Below, piece after piece: positions 17,844 to 25,572 of a DNA stretch of 64,000 bases. How positions within the stretch are numbered: the first letter of the stretch is position 1; the number at the start of each line of letters is the position of its first letter. The DNA comes from JAAXHF01 sp965242605 (GTDB lineage Bacteria > Desulfobacterota > Binatia > Bin18). The notes under the pieces are model-generated. The model was not told where the DNA came from. It did not search any database and was given only the letters and a program-made list of their open reading frames with translations. Made by a program: the position numbers and the translations under genes. Where the stretch lies: contig CBDESS010000001.1 of assembly GCA_965242605.1 (NCBI GenBank), positions 310,001 to 374,000 of the forward strand. Direction: 5' to 3'.

Positions 17844-18266
17844 ATGGCCCAGCTCGAACGTCTTCGCATACGCCGCGCAAAACGGACCGATATCCCGGCC
17901 CTGCGGACACTCGCCAGCCCAAGCGCGTCCGGGCCAATCAGCCGAGTCGAAACCCGCCGCTGGCGACATTTGGCCGGCGACCCGGCGCTTGACTTCTATG
18001 TCGCCGAGCAGACCGGCACCGTTCAGGGTATGTTGCTGGTGTGCTATGTGCGGACGCTCGGCTCACCCGGCTGGCAGGCGCTCCTCGACATGCTCGTCGG
18101 TCCGGCCGCGGGCCAGGATATCGCCCGGGCCCTGCTCAACTTTGCCAAGGCCCGGGCCCGCAAGCGGGGCTGTCAGCAGTTGTGGGGACACAGGGCAGAC
18201 CGCGAGCTGCTGCTACACAACGGATTTGCCACGGCAGACGGCCTGTTATCCTGTCGCCTGGGCTGA
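17844..18266 (+). CDS. GNAT-family N-acetyltransferase-like protein
   Basis: The ~140-residue protein has the GNAT arrangement: N-terminal strand LERLRIRRAKRTDIPAL, a central strand-helix with LVGPAAGQDIARALLNFAKARARKRGCQQLW where the acetyl-CoA phosphate-binding turn is expected, and a C-terminal LLLHNGFATADGLLSCRLG, as in many RimI-like enzymes. The canonical Q/RxxGxG/A loop is only partly kept (GPAAGQD), so the call is by overall pattern. The substrate is unknown. ATG 17826 is an alternative start. Confidence 0.6.
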   Translation: MAQLERLRIRRAKRTDIPALRTLASPSASGPISRVETRRWRHLAGDPALDFYVAEQTGTVQGMLLVCYVRTLGSPGWQALLDMLVGPAAGQDIARALLNFAKARARKRGCQQLWGHRADRELLLHNGFATADGLLSCRLG

Positions 18267-18370
18267 CCGGTATGCCGTGCTGCCGGAGGTCGGGCGGCTT
18301 GACCGCTGTCGGCTGTGGGAGGCACGGAAAGATGGGCAAGCAGACCAGGACATGACGAAGGAGGTGTCAG

Positions 18371-18659
18371 ATGAAGGGAATCGTTATCGGAGGGCTGCTT
18401 GTGTTGGCGTTGGCGGGCAATGCGACGGCTCAGCAATGCGCTACGAAGGCGGGGGGGGGGGTGTCTGGCGTTTGAGTGGTTGACGTCTTCTCACTCTGGG
18501 CGCGGGCGTGTCCTGTCCTACGATGAGCTTTGGCAGGAAGAGCAGGCTTGTATTGAACAGGCAAGGGTCGGGCTGGTCTCCCCTGTCTGTTTAGCCGTGA
18601 GGTCAGCGTTCATATGCCGGAACCTTATCCTGAGGTTGTTTGGTGAGGAGGCAGGCTAA
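18371..18659 (+). pseudogene. Small secreted protein interrupted at an 11-G tract
   Basis: ATG 18371, behind a GGAGG, opens a frame with a clear signal peptide, MKGIVIGGLLVLALAGNATA, with cleavage before QQC. The frame runs into G11 (18451-18461) and stops at 18473-18475 after 34 codons. With ten Gs the frame would continue through CLAFEWL and YDELWQEEQACIEQAR to TAA 18657-18659, giving a ~95-residue Cys-containing secreted protein that overlaps the next ATG (TAATG). Either the tract is a slippage error or it is a switch. I recognise no family. Confidence 0.45.
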
Positions 18660-18856
18660 TGACCCGTGAGGAACGAAATGCTGAGGCTCTGGAAAGATGC
18701 TATGACCGGCTCTGTGATGTGGCTGGCGGGCCGTTCAAGTTGGACCGGGACACCAGAGACGATATCAAACTGCATCTGGACCTCTACCTCGTTTTGACAT
18801 GCGCCTCGCCTTCTCCCTCTCCCCCACTTGACCCTCTTCCCCGCCAGGCGCTATGA
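18659..18856 (+). CDS. Small hypothetical protein
   Basis: This 65-codon frame begins at the TAATG overlap with the upstream secreted-protein frame and has GGAGG 8 nt before its ATG. The first ~45 residues (MTREERNAEALERCYDRL, then GPFKLDRDTRDDIKLHLDLYL) look like a real helical protein. The Pro/Ser-rich end runs into C-rich DNA resembling the REP-like repeat, so the native C-terminus may have been replaced. The function is unknown. Confidence 0.4.
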   Translation: MTREERNAEALERCYDRLCDVAGGPFKLDRDTRDDIKLHLDLYLVLTCASPSPSPPLDPLPRQAL

Positions 18857-18866
18857 GAAGAGATGT

Positions 18867-18943
18867 CGGGGTGTGGCTCAGCCTGGTAGAGCACACGGTT
18901 CGGGACCGTGGGGTCGCTGGTTCAAATCCAGTCACCCCGACCA
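18867..18943 (+). tRNA. tRNA-Pro (anticodon CGG)
   Basis: A 77-nt tRNA whose acceptor arm CGGGGTG pairs perfectly with CACCCCG, with discriminator A and an encoded CCA end. The anticodon stem CACGG/CCGTG encloses the 7-nt loop TTCGGGA, giving anticodon CGG (proline). The D-loop GGTAGAGC and T-arm GGTTCAAATCC are normal. It lies just before plsY. Confidence 0.96.
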
Positions 18944-18983
18944 CATTCTCTTCAGCCTTGGATATTCCTCTCTCGGCCAATCC

Positions 18984-19634
18984 ATGCCGCAAGAGCTTGC
19001 CTGTTTCGCCTGCCTGCTGTCTGTTGCCGTCGCCTATGTGTGCGGCTCAATTCCTACCGGTGAACTCATCGGCCGCCGACTGGGCATTGCGGTCCGCGCA
19101 ACTGGCAGCGGCAATACCGGCGCGACCAATCTGGCCCGCACCGCGGGCCAGACAGCCGGCCTCCTGACCCTGGTCGGAGATGCGGCCAAGGGCTTGCTGC
19201 CGGTGCTGGCGGTCGGGCTGCTCGGCTTTGGCCAGACCGTTCAGGCGGCAGCGGCCGTGGCGGTCGTTGTCGGCCACATGTTCTCGATTTTCTCGGGTTT
19301 CTCAGGTGGGAAGGGAGTTGCCAGCGGGCTTGGCGTCCTGCTCGGCTTGGCCCCCTTAGCGACCCTGTTGGCTCTGGGCGTGTTCATCGTCATCTTTGCC
19401 GCCAGCCGGATTGTTTCCGCGGCGTCCCTGGCCGCGGCGCTCGCCGCACCGCCGCTGCTGGCCGCCCTTGCCTATCCCCGGCCCTACCTGCTCGGCGTGT
19501 CGCTGATCGTCCTGCTCATCATTGCCCGCCACCGCGACAATATACGGCGCTTGTGGCAGGGCCAGGAAACTCCTTTTCGGCTCGGCTTCGAGGCAAAAGA
19601 AACAGCCCGCAAAAAGACCGGCTCTTGTGCCTAA
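18984..19634 (+). CDS. plsY: Glycerol-3-phosphate acyltransferase PlsY
   Basis: This 216-residue inner-membrane enzyme transfers acyl groups from acyl-phosphate to glycerol-3-phosphate, the first step of phospholipid synthesis. ATG 18984 is the first start after the tRNA. The three family motifs are visible: SIPTGELIGR in the first loop, GSGNTGATNLART, and GHMFSIFSGFSGGKGVASGLG. Alternating long hydrophobic segments give the expected multi-span topology. PssA and Psd, later in the same pathway, are encoded at 28483-30004. Confidence 0.95.
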   Translation: MPQELACFACLLSVAVAYVCGSIPTGELIGRRLGIAVRATGSGNTGATNLARTAGQTAGLLTLVGDAAKGLLPVLAVGLLGFGQTVQAAAAVAVVVGHMFSIFSGFSGGKGVASGLGVLLGLAPLATLLALGVFIVIFAASRIVSAASLAAALAAPPLLAALAYPRPYLLGVSLIVLLIIARHRDNIRRLWQGQETPFRLGFEAKETARKKTGSCA

Positions 19635-19715
19635 AAAAAGAGCGGCTGCCTGAGAAACAGGCAACCCTCGCCCCCGACATCCACAAGAAACCGCCCATTT
19701 GTCGGCGGCGGTGTC

Positions 19716-19731
19716 TGGTATTCTTTTTGCT
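19716..19731 (+). promoter_or_regulatory. Sigma-54-type promoter upstream of glnB-glnA
   Basis: TGGTATTCTTTTTGCT (19716-19731) has GG and GC exactly 10 nt apart, matching the -24/-12 pattern TGG-N9/10-TTGC. It lies 65 nt before the glnB start, where NtrC/sigma-54 control of PII and glutamine synthetase is expected. I could not pick out an NtrC binding site upstream. Confidence 0.65.
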
Positions 19732-19796
19732 CCTTAGTCCAGATGCTTTACAAGCCGCCTGTTTTACACTAGACAGGGCGTAGGGAGGGCTATTCC

Positions 19797-20147
19797 ATGG
19801 AAGGCGTTATGAAAAAAGTTGAAGCGATCATCAAGCCCTTCAAGCTCGACGAGGTCAAAGAGAGCCTGAACTCCCTCGGAGTGCGCGGCTTGACGGTCAG
19901 CGAAGTCAAAGGCTTCGGGCACCAGCGGGGCCATCCCGAACTGTATCGGGGGGCTGAGTATGTGGTGGACTTTCTGCCCAAGGTCAAGCTTGAAATCATT
20001 GTGGAAGAAGACTTGGCCGCCAGCGTCGTTGAGGCGATTGAAAAAGCGGCCAATACCGGGCGGATCGGGGATGGAAAAATTTTCGTCTCTTCGGTCGAAG
20101 ATATCATCCGCATCCGAACCGGCGAACGCGGCAAAGACGCCGTGTAA
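19797..20147 (+). CDS. glnB: Nitrogen regulatory protein PII (GlnB)
   Basis: The 116-residue trimeric signalling protein senses 2-oxoglutarate and ATP/ADP. The T-loop sequence HPELYRGAEYVVDFLPKVK holds the tyrosine (AEY) that GlnD uridylylates, and the C-terminal signature TGRIGDGKIFVSSVEDIIRIRTGE is complete. Homologues usually start at MKKVEAII, here ATG 19809; ATG 19797 has the better ribosome site (GGAGGG), so either is possible. It forms an operon with glnA 26 nt downstream. Confidence 0.96.
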   Translation: MEGVMKKVEAIIKPFKLDEVKESLNSLGVRGLTVSEVKGFGHQRGHPELYRGAEYVVDFLPKVKLEIIVEEDLAASVVEAIEKAANTGRIGDGKIFVSSVEDIIRIRTGERGKDAV

Positions 20148-20173
20148 TCTGAGCACAGGAGGAGACGGAGCAT

Positions 20174-21586
20174 ATGACACCCCAAGAGGCGATTGCCTTG
20201 GCACAGGAGCAAAAGGCTGAGGTCGTGGACCTCAAATTCATGGACTTCATCGGTACCTGGCAGCATTTTTCCATCCCGCTGAGCGAGTACGAAGAAGACA
20301 TCTTTGATGACGGGCTTGGCTTTGACGGCTCTTCGATTCGCGGCTGGCAGTCCATTGACTCGTCAGACATGCTCGTCATCCCGGATGCGGCCACAGCGGT
20401 CATGGACCCGTTCTGCGCCAGTCCGACCCTGTCTCTGATCTGCAATATCGTCGATCCGATTACCAAAGAGGACTATTCGCGCGACCCGCGCAATATCGCC
20501 CGCAAAGCCGAAGCCTATCTCAAATCGAGCGGCACCGGCGATGTGGCCTATTTCGGGCCGGAGCCCGAGTTCTTCATCCTCGACGATGTCCGTTTTGACC
20601 AGAACGCCCACGAGGGCTACTACCATGTCAATTCGGTTGAGGGTACCTGGAACTCCGGTCAGGAGGAAGGCCCCAACCTCGGCTACAAGCCCCGTCACAA
20701 AGAGGGCTATTTCCCGGTTTCTCCGCTGGACTCCTACCAGGATATTCGGACCGAAATGATCCGCACGATGGAGAACCTCGGCATCAGGATAGAGAAGCAC
20801 CACCACGAGGTGGCGACCGCCGGACAGGCCGAAATTGACATGCGTTTCCTGCCCCTGGTTCAGATGGGCGACGCTATCCAGTGGTACAAGTATATTGTCA
20901 AGAATGTGGCCAAGCGGCACGGCAAAACCGCCACCTTCATGCCCAAGCCGATTTTCGGCGATAACGGCTCGGGCATGCACACCCACCAGTCGGTGTGGAA
21001 AAACGACCAGCCCTTGTTTGCCGGCGACGGCTATGGCGGGATCAGCGAACTCGGCATGCACTACATCGCCGGCATCCTGGCTCACGCCCCGGCCCTGTGC
21101 GCCTTTGTCGCCCCCACCGCCAACTCCTACCGCCGCCTCGTTCCCGGCTTTGAAGCCCCGGTCAACTTGGCCTACTCATCCCGCAATCGTTCGGCCGCGG
21201 TCCGTATTCCGATGTACTCGCCCAGCCCCAAGGCCAAACGCATCGAAGTCCGGTTTCCAGACCCGTCCAGTAACCCCTATCTGGCCTTCTCGGCCATGCT
21301 GATGGCCGGGCTTGACGGGGTAGAGCGGAAACTCAATCCGGGCGACCCGCTCGACAAGGATATCTACTCGCTCACGCCCGAAGAGCTGGCCAAGGTGCCG
21401 TCCGTCCCCGGTTCCCTGCCGGCGGCCCTCGATGCCTTGGAAAACGACCACGAGTTTCTCCTCAAGGGCGACGTGTTCACCAAAGACGTGGTGGAGACCT
21501 GGGTGGACTACAAACGGGAAAACGAGGTGGACCCGCTCCGCCTGCGGCCCCACCCGTATGAGTTCTCCTTGTATTACGATGTCTGA
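20174..21586 (+). CDS. glnA: Glutamine synthetase type I (GlnA)
   Basis: This 470-residue, full-length GSI enzyme makes glutamine from glutamate, ammonia and ATP as a dodecamer. Visible are GFDGSSIRGW near residue 50, the active-site block FGPEPEFFI, DNGSGMHTHQS, and the glutamate-binding NRSAAVRIPM. The sequence KDIYSLTPEE carries the tyrosine at the position adenylylated in the GSI-beta subclass, consistent with control by GlnE and the adjoining PII. AGGAGG precedes the ATG. Confidence 0.97.
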   Translation: MTPQEAIALAQEQKAEVVDLKFMDFIGTWQHFSIPLSEYEEDIFDDGLGFDGSSIRGWQSIDSSDMLVIPDAATAVMDPFCASPTLSLICNIVDPITKEDYSRDPRNIARKAEAYLKSSGTGDVAYFGPEPEFFILDDVRFDQNAHEGYYHVNSVEGTWNSGQEEGPNLGYKPRHKEGYFPVSPLDSYQDIRTEMIRTMENLGIRIEKHHHEVATAGQAEIDMRFLPLVQMGDAIQWYKYIVKNVAKRHGKTATFMPKPIFGDNGSGMHTHQSVWKNDQPLFAGDGYGGISELGMHYIAGILAHAPALCAFVAPTANSYRRLVPGFEAPVNLAYSSRNRSAAVRIPMYSPSPKAKRIEVRFPDPSSNPYLAFSAMLMAGLDGVERKLNPGDPLDKDIYSLTPEELAKVPSVPGSLPAALDALENDHEFLLKGDVFTKDVVETWVDYKRENEVDPLRLRPHPYEFSLYYDV

Positions 21587-21589
21587 GCC

Positions 21590-21690
21590 GTGCGGCCAAA
21601 AGAAGAAATTGTCGTCTACCTCGAATCGCTCCACGAGCATCACCAACCTCTTCCGGTTGGACCTGATCTTATTGTGCGTCAAACCTGTGC
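21590..21690 (+). pseudogene. C-terminal remnant of a HicB-like antitoxin
   Basis: Immediately after the glnA stop, the + frame reads KEEIVVYLESLHEHHQPLP, closely resembling the C-terminal helix of HicB-type antitoxins (consensus-like EAIEVYLESLREHGEPIP). The N-terminal RNase-H-like fold is missing. The downstream ~120 bp to the hicA remnant has no recognisable coding content and is less GC-rich than its surroundings. The short match keeps confidence modest. Confidence 0.4.
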
Positions 21691-21812
21691 ATCAAAACAG
21701 GGCTTTCACCAATTTGGAGGACCGGATCGGGATAGCGAAATGGCCTCACAGTCGTATCCTGTGACACAGCAGATTACGATCACCCAGCCTACCCTAAGCA
21801 CATTGGAGCCAA

Positions 21813-22153
21813 CTGAAAAACCTCACCTCCGATCAGCTTATGCAGGCGCTAAGGGCTGATGGCTGGAGGGAAGACTTAACGAGGGGAGCCACGCGCGCTT
21901 TTGTCAAAGGCAACCCTCTCCTGGTCATCGCGTTGTCATTCACCATCACCCAGGGAAAACGTATGGCGCTTATCTTTTGCAACGGCTGCTTGGAGACATT
22001 GGCTGGTCTGAGAAGGATTTTAAAGGCTTACGTCTCATCAAATACTCTAATCAGTCGTTCTTGTCTCAAACCCTCACTCACCAATCAAGTCCGAGTAACG
22101 CAGCCGCTTATCCCCCACACCGTCTGCGCTTTTCTCAGTATATTGTGTCGTAG
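21813..22153 (+). pseudogene. Decayed HicA-family mRNA interferase toxin
   Basis: Two frames give one HicA-like protein. The first (LKNLTSDQLMQALRADGWREDLTRG ... RAFVKGNP) begins where ATG would be expected but reads CTG (21813), 5 nt after GGAG. The frame then shifts at 21914-21917, and VVIHHHPGKTYGAYLLQRL followed by LGDIGWSEKDFKGLRLIK continues in another. One missing base restores 114 codons. Lost start and frameshift together mark a dead gene. The 22154-22302 gap before the SDR shows nothing coding. Confidence 0.6.
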
Positions 22154-22302
22154 ACGGTTTCCTCTCTCGTCTCCTCCCAGACCGACTCTTCTCAGCCCCG
22201 ATGGCTGGGCCACAGCGGTTGACAAAGCCGGGCAAGTCAGGCAGACAAGACGATATTTTCTACCGTTCTGTACTCTGCCTGCATCCCAAAGGAGAGCCTA
22301 TC

Positions 22303-23232
22303 ATGTTACTAGACGGCAAGGTTGCGATTGTCACTGGTGCCGGCCGAGGCATCGGCCGTGAAGAAGCGCTGCTTATGGCCAGACACGGTGCCAAGCTGGT
22401 CGTCAACGACCTCGGCGGCCATTTTGACGGAACCGGCTCGGACGTCGGTCCGGCCCAACAGGTTGTCAACGACATCACCGCCGCGGGAGGAGAAGCGGTA
22501 GCCAACACCGAGAGCGTAACCGATTTCAAGGCCGCCAAACGGATTGTCGAACACGCCCTCGACGCCTTCGGCCACCTGAACATTCTGGTCAATAACGCCG
22601 GCATCCTGCGCGACCGGATGATCTTCAACATGTCCGAAGAAGAGTGGGACGTGGTCATCAACGTCCACATGAAAGGCAGCTTCAACTGTACCCGCCACGC
22701 CTGCGAATACTGGCGCGAGCAGCACAAGGCCGGCACTGTGCTGAACGGCCGCGTCATCAACACCTCCTCAGACGCCGGTCTGCTCGGCAGCCCCGGCCAG
22801 CCCAACTACGGCCCGGCCAAAGCCGCGGTCGCCACACTGGCGATTATCGTTGACCGCGAGATGAAAAAATACGGCGTGACCGGCAACGCCATTGCCCCGC
22901 TGGCGCGCACCCGCCTGACGGTTGACGCCACCCCCCAGACGGCCGGCCTGATGGACGCCAAAGAGGGCGAACATGACTACTTCAGCCCCCACCATGTCGC
23001 CCCGCTCGTCGCCTGGCTGGCGAGCGATGACGCCGCCTCGGTCCACGGCGAGGTCTTCCGCGTTGGCGGTGGCTGCGTGTGGCTGATGCAGGGCTGGCAC
23101 TCGGTCGGCACGGTCAAAAAGCTCGGCGATTGGGAACCGGCCGAGCTGGGCAACACGCTCAAAGTCGAACTGGCCAAGGGCGGCACGGCCAAAGAAGAAC
23201 TCGGCTCGGTGTTCACCTCGCTCAAATCCTGA
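22303..23232 (+). CDS. Short-chain dehydrogenase, MFE-2 3-hydroxyacyl-CoA dehydrogenase-like
   Basis: The 309-residue NAD(P)-dependent reductase starts at ATG 22303 behind AAAGGAGAG. The cofactor motif TGAGRGIGR is at residues 11-19, the NAG motif in ILVNNAGILRDRM, and catalytic YGPAK later. The long variable stretch after the nucleotide fold (VNDLGGHFDGTGSD) and NAGILRDRMIFNMSEEEWD resemble the dehydrogenase unit of peroxisomal-type multifunctional enzymes used in beta-oxidation, so an acyl-CoA substrate is plausible. Confidence 0.88.
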   Translation: MLLDGKVAIVTGAGRGIGREEALLMARHGAKLVVNDLGGHFDGTGSDVGPAQQVVNDITAAGGEAVANTESVTDFKAAKRIVEHALDAFGHLNILVNNAGILRDRMIFNMSEEEWDVVINVHMKGSFNCTRHACEYWREQHKAGTVLNGRVINTSSDAGLLGSPGQPNYGPAKAAVATLAIIVDREMKKYGVTGNAIAPLARTRLTVDATPQTAGLMDAKEGEHDYFSPHHVAPLVAWLASDDAASVHGEVFRVGGGCVWLMQGWHSVGTVKKLGDWEPAELGNTLKVELAKGGTAKEELGSVFTSLKS

Positions 23233-23245
23233 ACGCCACCCATCC

Positions 23246-23288
23246 CGCGGACGGATCGGACGGATCGGTCGCCACCCGCCCGTCCGCG
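23246..23288. repeat. Palindromic repeat, possible subfamily 3
   Basis: CGCGGACGG (23246-23254) pairs with CCGTCCGCG (23280-23288) between the SDR stop and the phosphatase gene. The centre contains GGATCGGTCG, which is also in the centre of the element at 52768-52816 read on the other strand. It is a degenerate candidate member of the palindrome family. Confidence 0.4.
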
Positions 23289-23306
23289 CACCTCTCCCAC
23301 AACCCA

Positions 23307-23807
23307 GTGACCCACTCCCAGCCCTACCGTGTGCTGATCGTCTGTCACGCCAACACCAGCCGCAGCGTGATGGCCCACTCCCTGCTTGAAAAAATGCTCA
23401 GGGAGCGCAACGTCACCCATATCACCATTCGTTCCGGCGGCATCGCAATTTACGCTCGGGACCGGATGTACGCCTCGCTTGACGCCCGCCTCATCCTGCG
23501 TGAACACGGGATTCACCTCCAGGCCGAAGACTTTGTTTCCACCGACCTCAAACGCCACCGGCATCTGATTGACGAGGCCGACCTGATCCTGACCATGACC
23601 CACGAGCAGAAAGCCATGCTCGAGGCCTACCCCGAGGCCGAGGGCAAACCGTCCTACACCCTCAAGGAGTTCGCCGGCGAAGCAGGTGACATTGACGACC
23701 CAGCCATGCAGGGCGAAGACGCCTTTCGGTCCCGCATGGTCGAGATCCGCCGCTGCCTGGAAAACTCCTTCCCCCATCTGCTACGCTTGTCCCATGCACA
23801 CCTTTGA
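23307..23807 (+). CDS. Low-molecular-weight protein-tyrosine/arginine phosphatase
   Basis: The 166-residue protein has the phosphatase P-loop CHANTSRS (C-x5-R) right after the first strand VLIV and the general-acid motif DIDDPAM near the C-terminus. These mark the low-molecular-weight PTP fold, which also includes YwlE-type arginine phosphatases. The start is uncertain: GTG 23307 is the first candidate after the SDR stop, but no good ribosome site is seen. It overlaps the next gene by 14 nt. Confidence 0.85.
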   Translation: MTHSQPYRVLIVCHANTSRSVMAHSLLEKMLRERNVTHITIRSGGIAIYARDRMYASLDARLILREHGIHLQAEDFVSTDLKRHRHLIDEADLILTMTHEQKAMLEAYPEAEGKPSYTLKEFAGEAGDIDDPAMQGEDAFRSRMVEIRRCLENSFPHLLRLSHAHL

Positions 23808-24210
23808 AAACCCGTCGGATAGCGTCATCTCCGACATCCTGGCCACGCCCAAGACTATCGCCGTCGTCGGCTGTTCGCCCGACCCGGACCGGGACAGCCA
23901 CCAGATCGCCGCCCTGCTCAAAGCCAAGGGCCACGCCGTCATCCCGGTCAACCCCCGCTGCCAGGACATACTCGGCCAGCCCTGCTATGCCAGCTTGGCC
24001 GACATTCCGCAGCCGGTGGACATGGTTGACGTGTTCCGCCGCTCGGAGTATGTCGCCGGGATTGCCGACGAGGCCATTGCCAGGCGGGCATCCATCCTGT
24101 GGCTTCAACTCGGCGTTATTGACGAAGCCGCGGCCGGCAGAGCGCAGCGGGCCGGGCTGACGGTGGTCATGGACCGCTGTCCGGCGATTGAGTATCGCCG
24201 CCTCTTCTAG
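23794..24210 (+). CDS. CoA-binding domain protein (YccU type)
   Basis: The 138-residue protein is a single Rossmann-like CoA-binding domain. The motifs KTIAVVGCSPDPDRDSHQIA, VIPVNPRCQDILG and DMVDVFRRSEYV appear in the order found in the YccU/CoA_binding_2 family, and the C-terminal VVMDRCPAIEYRRL is typical. These are related to the CoA-binding part of succinyl-CoA synthetase, but the role of the stand-alone form is not established. It overlaps the phosphatase gene and is 11 nt from the Nudix gene, so the three are probably co-transcribed. Confidence 0.85.
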   Translation: MHTFENPSDSVISDILATPKTIAVVGCSPDPDRDSHQIAALLKAKGHAVIPVNPRCQDILGQPCYASLADIPQPVDMVDVFRRSEYVAGIADEAIARRASILWLQLGVIDEAAAGRAQRAGLTVVMDRCPAIEYRRLF

Positions 24211-24221
24211 GCGGTCCCGCC

Positions 24222-24785
24222 ATGCCCTCCCGCGTCTCCACCAGCCTCAAAGCCTGGCCGCGCCTCCGCTCCCGGACCGTCTATTCGTGCCGCATCTTCT
24301 CGCTCCGGGAAGACCACAAACGCTCGCCCCGGACCGGCCGCGGGCACGACTTCTACATCCTGGAGGCCGGCGACTGGGTGAACATCATTCCCCTCACCCC
24401 GGACGACCGGGTCGTCCTGATCCGGCAATACCGCCACGGGGTTGAGACCATGACCCTGGAAATTCCGGGCGGCATGGTTGACGCCGAAGACCCCTCCCCG
24501 CTCCACGCCGCCCGCCGCGAGATGCAGGAAGAGACCGGCTACGACTCGGACGACATCCTCCCCCTGGGTACCATCCACCCCAACCCCGCCATTCAGGCCA
24601 ACCGCTGCCACAGCTTTCTGGCCCGCACCGCCCACAAGCGTTTTGACCCCCACTTTGACACCACCGAAGAAACCGAGGTCGTCCTCGTCCCCCTGACCGA
24701 CATCCCCACCCTCATCCGCGGCGGAGACATCACCCACGCCCTGGTCATCGTCGCCTTCCACTGGTATGGACTGCTGACCAAGTGA
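24222..24785 (+). CDS. Nudix hydrolase, ADP-ribose pyrophosphatase-like
   Basis: This 187-residue Nudix enzyme has the box GGMVDAEDPSPLHAARREMQ followed by EETGY. The box is one residue longer than the strict G-x5-E-x7-REUxEExGU pattern, as in one subgroup of ADP-ribose hydrolases. The preceding VVLIRQYRHGVETMTLEIPGG is the ADP-ribose pyrophosphatase-type strand arrangement. It probably hydrolyses ADP-sugars or related nucleotides. Confidence 0.88.
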   Translation: MPSRVSTSLKAWPRLRSRTVYSCRIFSLREDHKRSPRTGRGHDFYILEAGDWVNIIPLTPDDRVVLIRQYRHGVETMTLEIPGGMVDAEDPSPLHAARREMQEETGYDSDDILPLGTIHPNPAIQANRCHSFLARTAHKRFDPHFDTTEETEVVLVPLTDIPTLIRGGDITHALVIVAFHWYGLLTK

Positions 24786-24825
24786 AGAATTAACGCCCTT
24801 AGAGGCATCACGAAAAGAGAATGCT

Positions 24826-25077
24826 ATGACCGAGTTTGAAGCAGCTACTCTCGCCTTGCAACAAACCAGCTTGTGGGTCGGCATTGCTCAGGCCGGGGTA
24901 GCCGGGGCGGTCGGCCTTCTGCAAGCCGCGGTTGTGGGCTGGGGTATCCGCCAAATGACCAAGATGGGCGACCGCCGAGAGCAGCAACACGCTGACCGCC
25001 ATGAAGAAACCATGCTGGTCTTGCGCACGCTGATTGAACGCACGGCACAGCGACAGGCCCACGCCGTGAGGCTATGA
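24826..25077 (+). CDS. Small single-span membrane protein
   Basis: The 83-residue protein has one hydrophobic stretch, LWVGIAQAGVAGAVGLLQAAVV (residues ~16-37), followed by a charged helix (QMTKMGDRREQQHADRHEE, then TMLVLRTLIERT). This is the layout of a small membrane protein with a cytoplasmic coiled or amphipathic helix. I do not recognise a family. The reading frame looks real from composition and from the AAGAGA upstream. Confidence 0.6.
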   Translation: MTEFEAATLALQQTSLWVGIAQAGVAGAVGLLQAAVVGWGIRQMTKMGDRREQQHADRHEETMLVLRTLIERTAQRQAHAVRL

Positions 25078-25224
25078 CTGCATTGGACCGGAAAAGTTGT
25101 CGCTCCTGTTCGTCGATCAGAACTCTCGTCGCAGGTCGAGAACGGGCGGCAAGTTGACCTATCGGAAGCAGGAAAAATCTGGAAGACGAACGGTATGTGC
25201 CCTTGGTGGTCGGGGAGGCAAAAC

Positions 25225-25365
25225 ATGAGCAATCAAAGAAGCAAGCGGAAAATCTCTATGCGCGTATCACCGCAGGACGCACTGACAGCACTCCACCAAA
25301 TTCCGCATACGGGCTCAGAGTATCTGTTGGCTGTACTGTCGGGCTGCAACTGGCCAGAACAGTGA
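25225..25365 (+). CDS. Very small hypothetical protein
   Basis: A 46-residue frame (MSNQRSKRKISMRVSPQDAL ... SGCNWPEQ) begins 7 nt after an excellent ribosome site GGGGAGG, the main reason for calling it. It is basic at the start, and I recognise no family. A second frame begins 2 nt after its stop, so the two may form a small operon. Confidence 0.4.
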   Translation: MSNQRSKRKISMRVSPQDALTALHQIPHTGSEYLLAVLSGCNWPEQ

Positions 25366-25367
25366 CA

Positions 25368-25520
25368 ATGCCGCCCAGCGAGGCTGGAACAGCGTTTGAC
25401 TACATTTTCGATAGCCCCTATGACTGGCTGAGTCAGCAACTTTCCCCGCCGGATATTGCGTGGAAACTCAGGTATAAGCAGGATGTAGAACAAGAGTTCA
25501 ACAACGCTATAGTCTTGTAG
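25368..25520 (+). CDS. Very small hypothetical protein
   Basis: This 50-residue frame (MPPSEAGTAFDYIFDSPYDW ... DVEQEFNNAIVL) starts just after the preceding small gene and is acidic where that one is basic. A two-gene acidic/basic pair of this size can be a toxin-antitoxin module, but no known family is recognised. The frame extends upstream to 25197, so it could instead be the end of a longer or degraded gene. Confidence 0.3.
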   Translation: MPPSEAGTAFDYIFDSPYDWLSQQLSPPDIAWKLRYKQDVEQEFNNAIVL

Positions 25521-25572
25521 TTGCACGACATAGAGCCGCAGCCCGGCTGAGCGAAGCCCAAGCCGACATGGC

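Noticed and set aside
19633..19666. Hairpin with T7 on the minus strand after plsY
   Set aside because: It is oriented as a minus-strand terminator but no minus-strand gene ends here; left out as a functional call, though it could act as a weak bidirectional signal.
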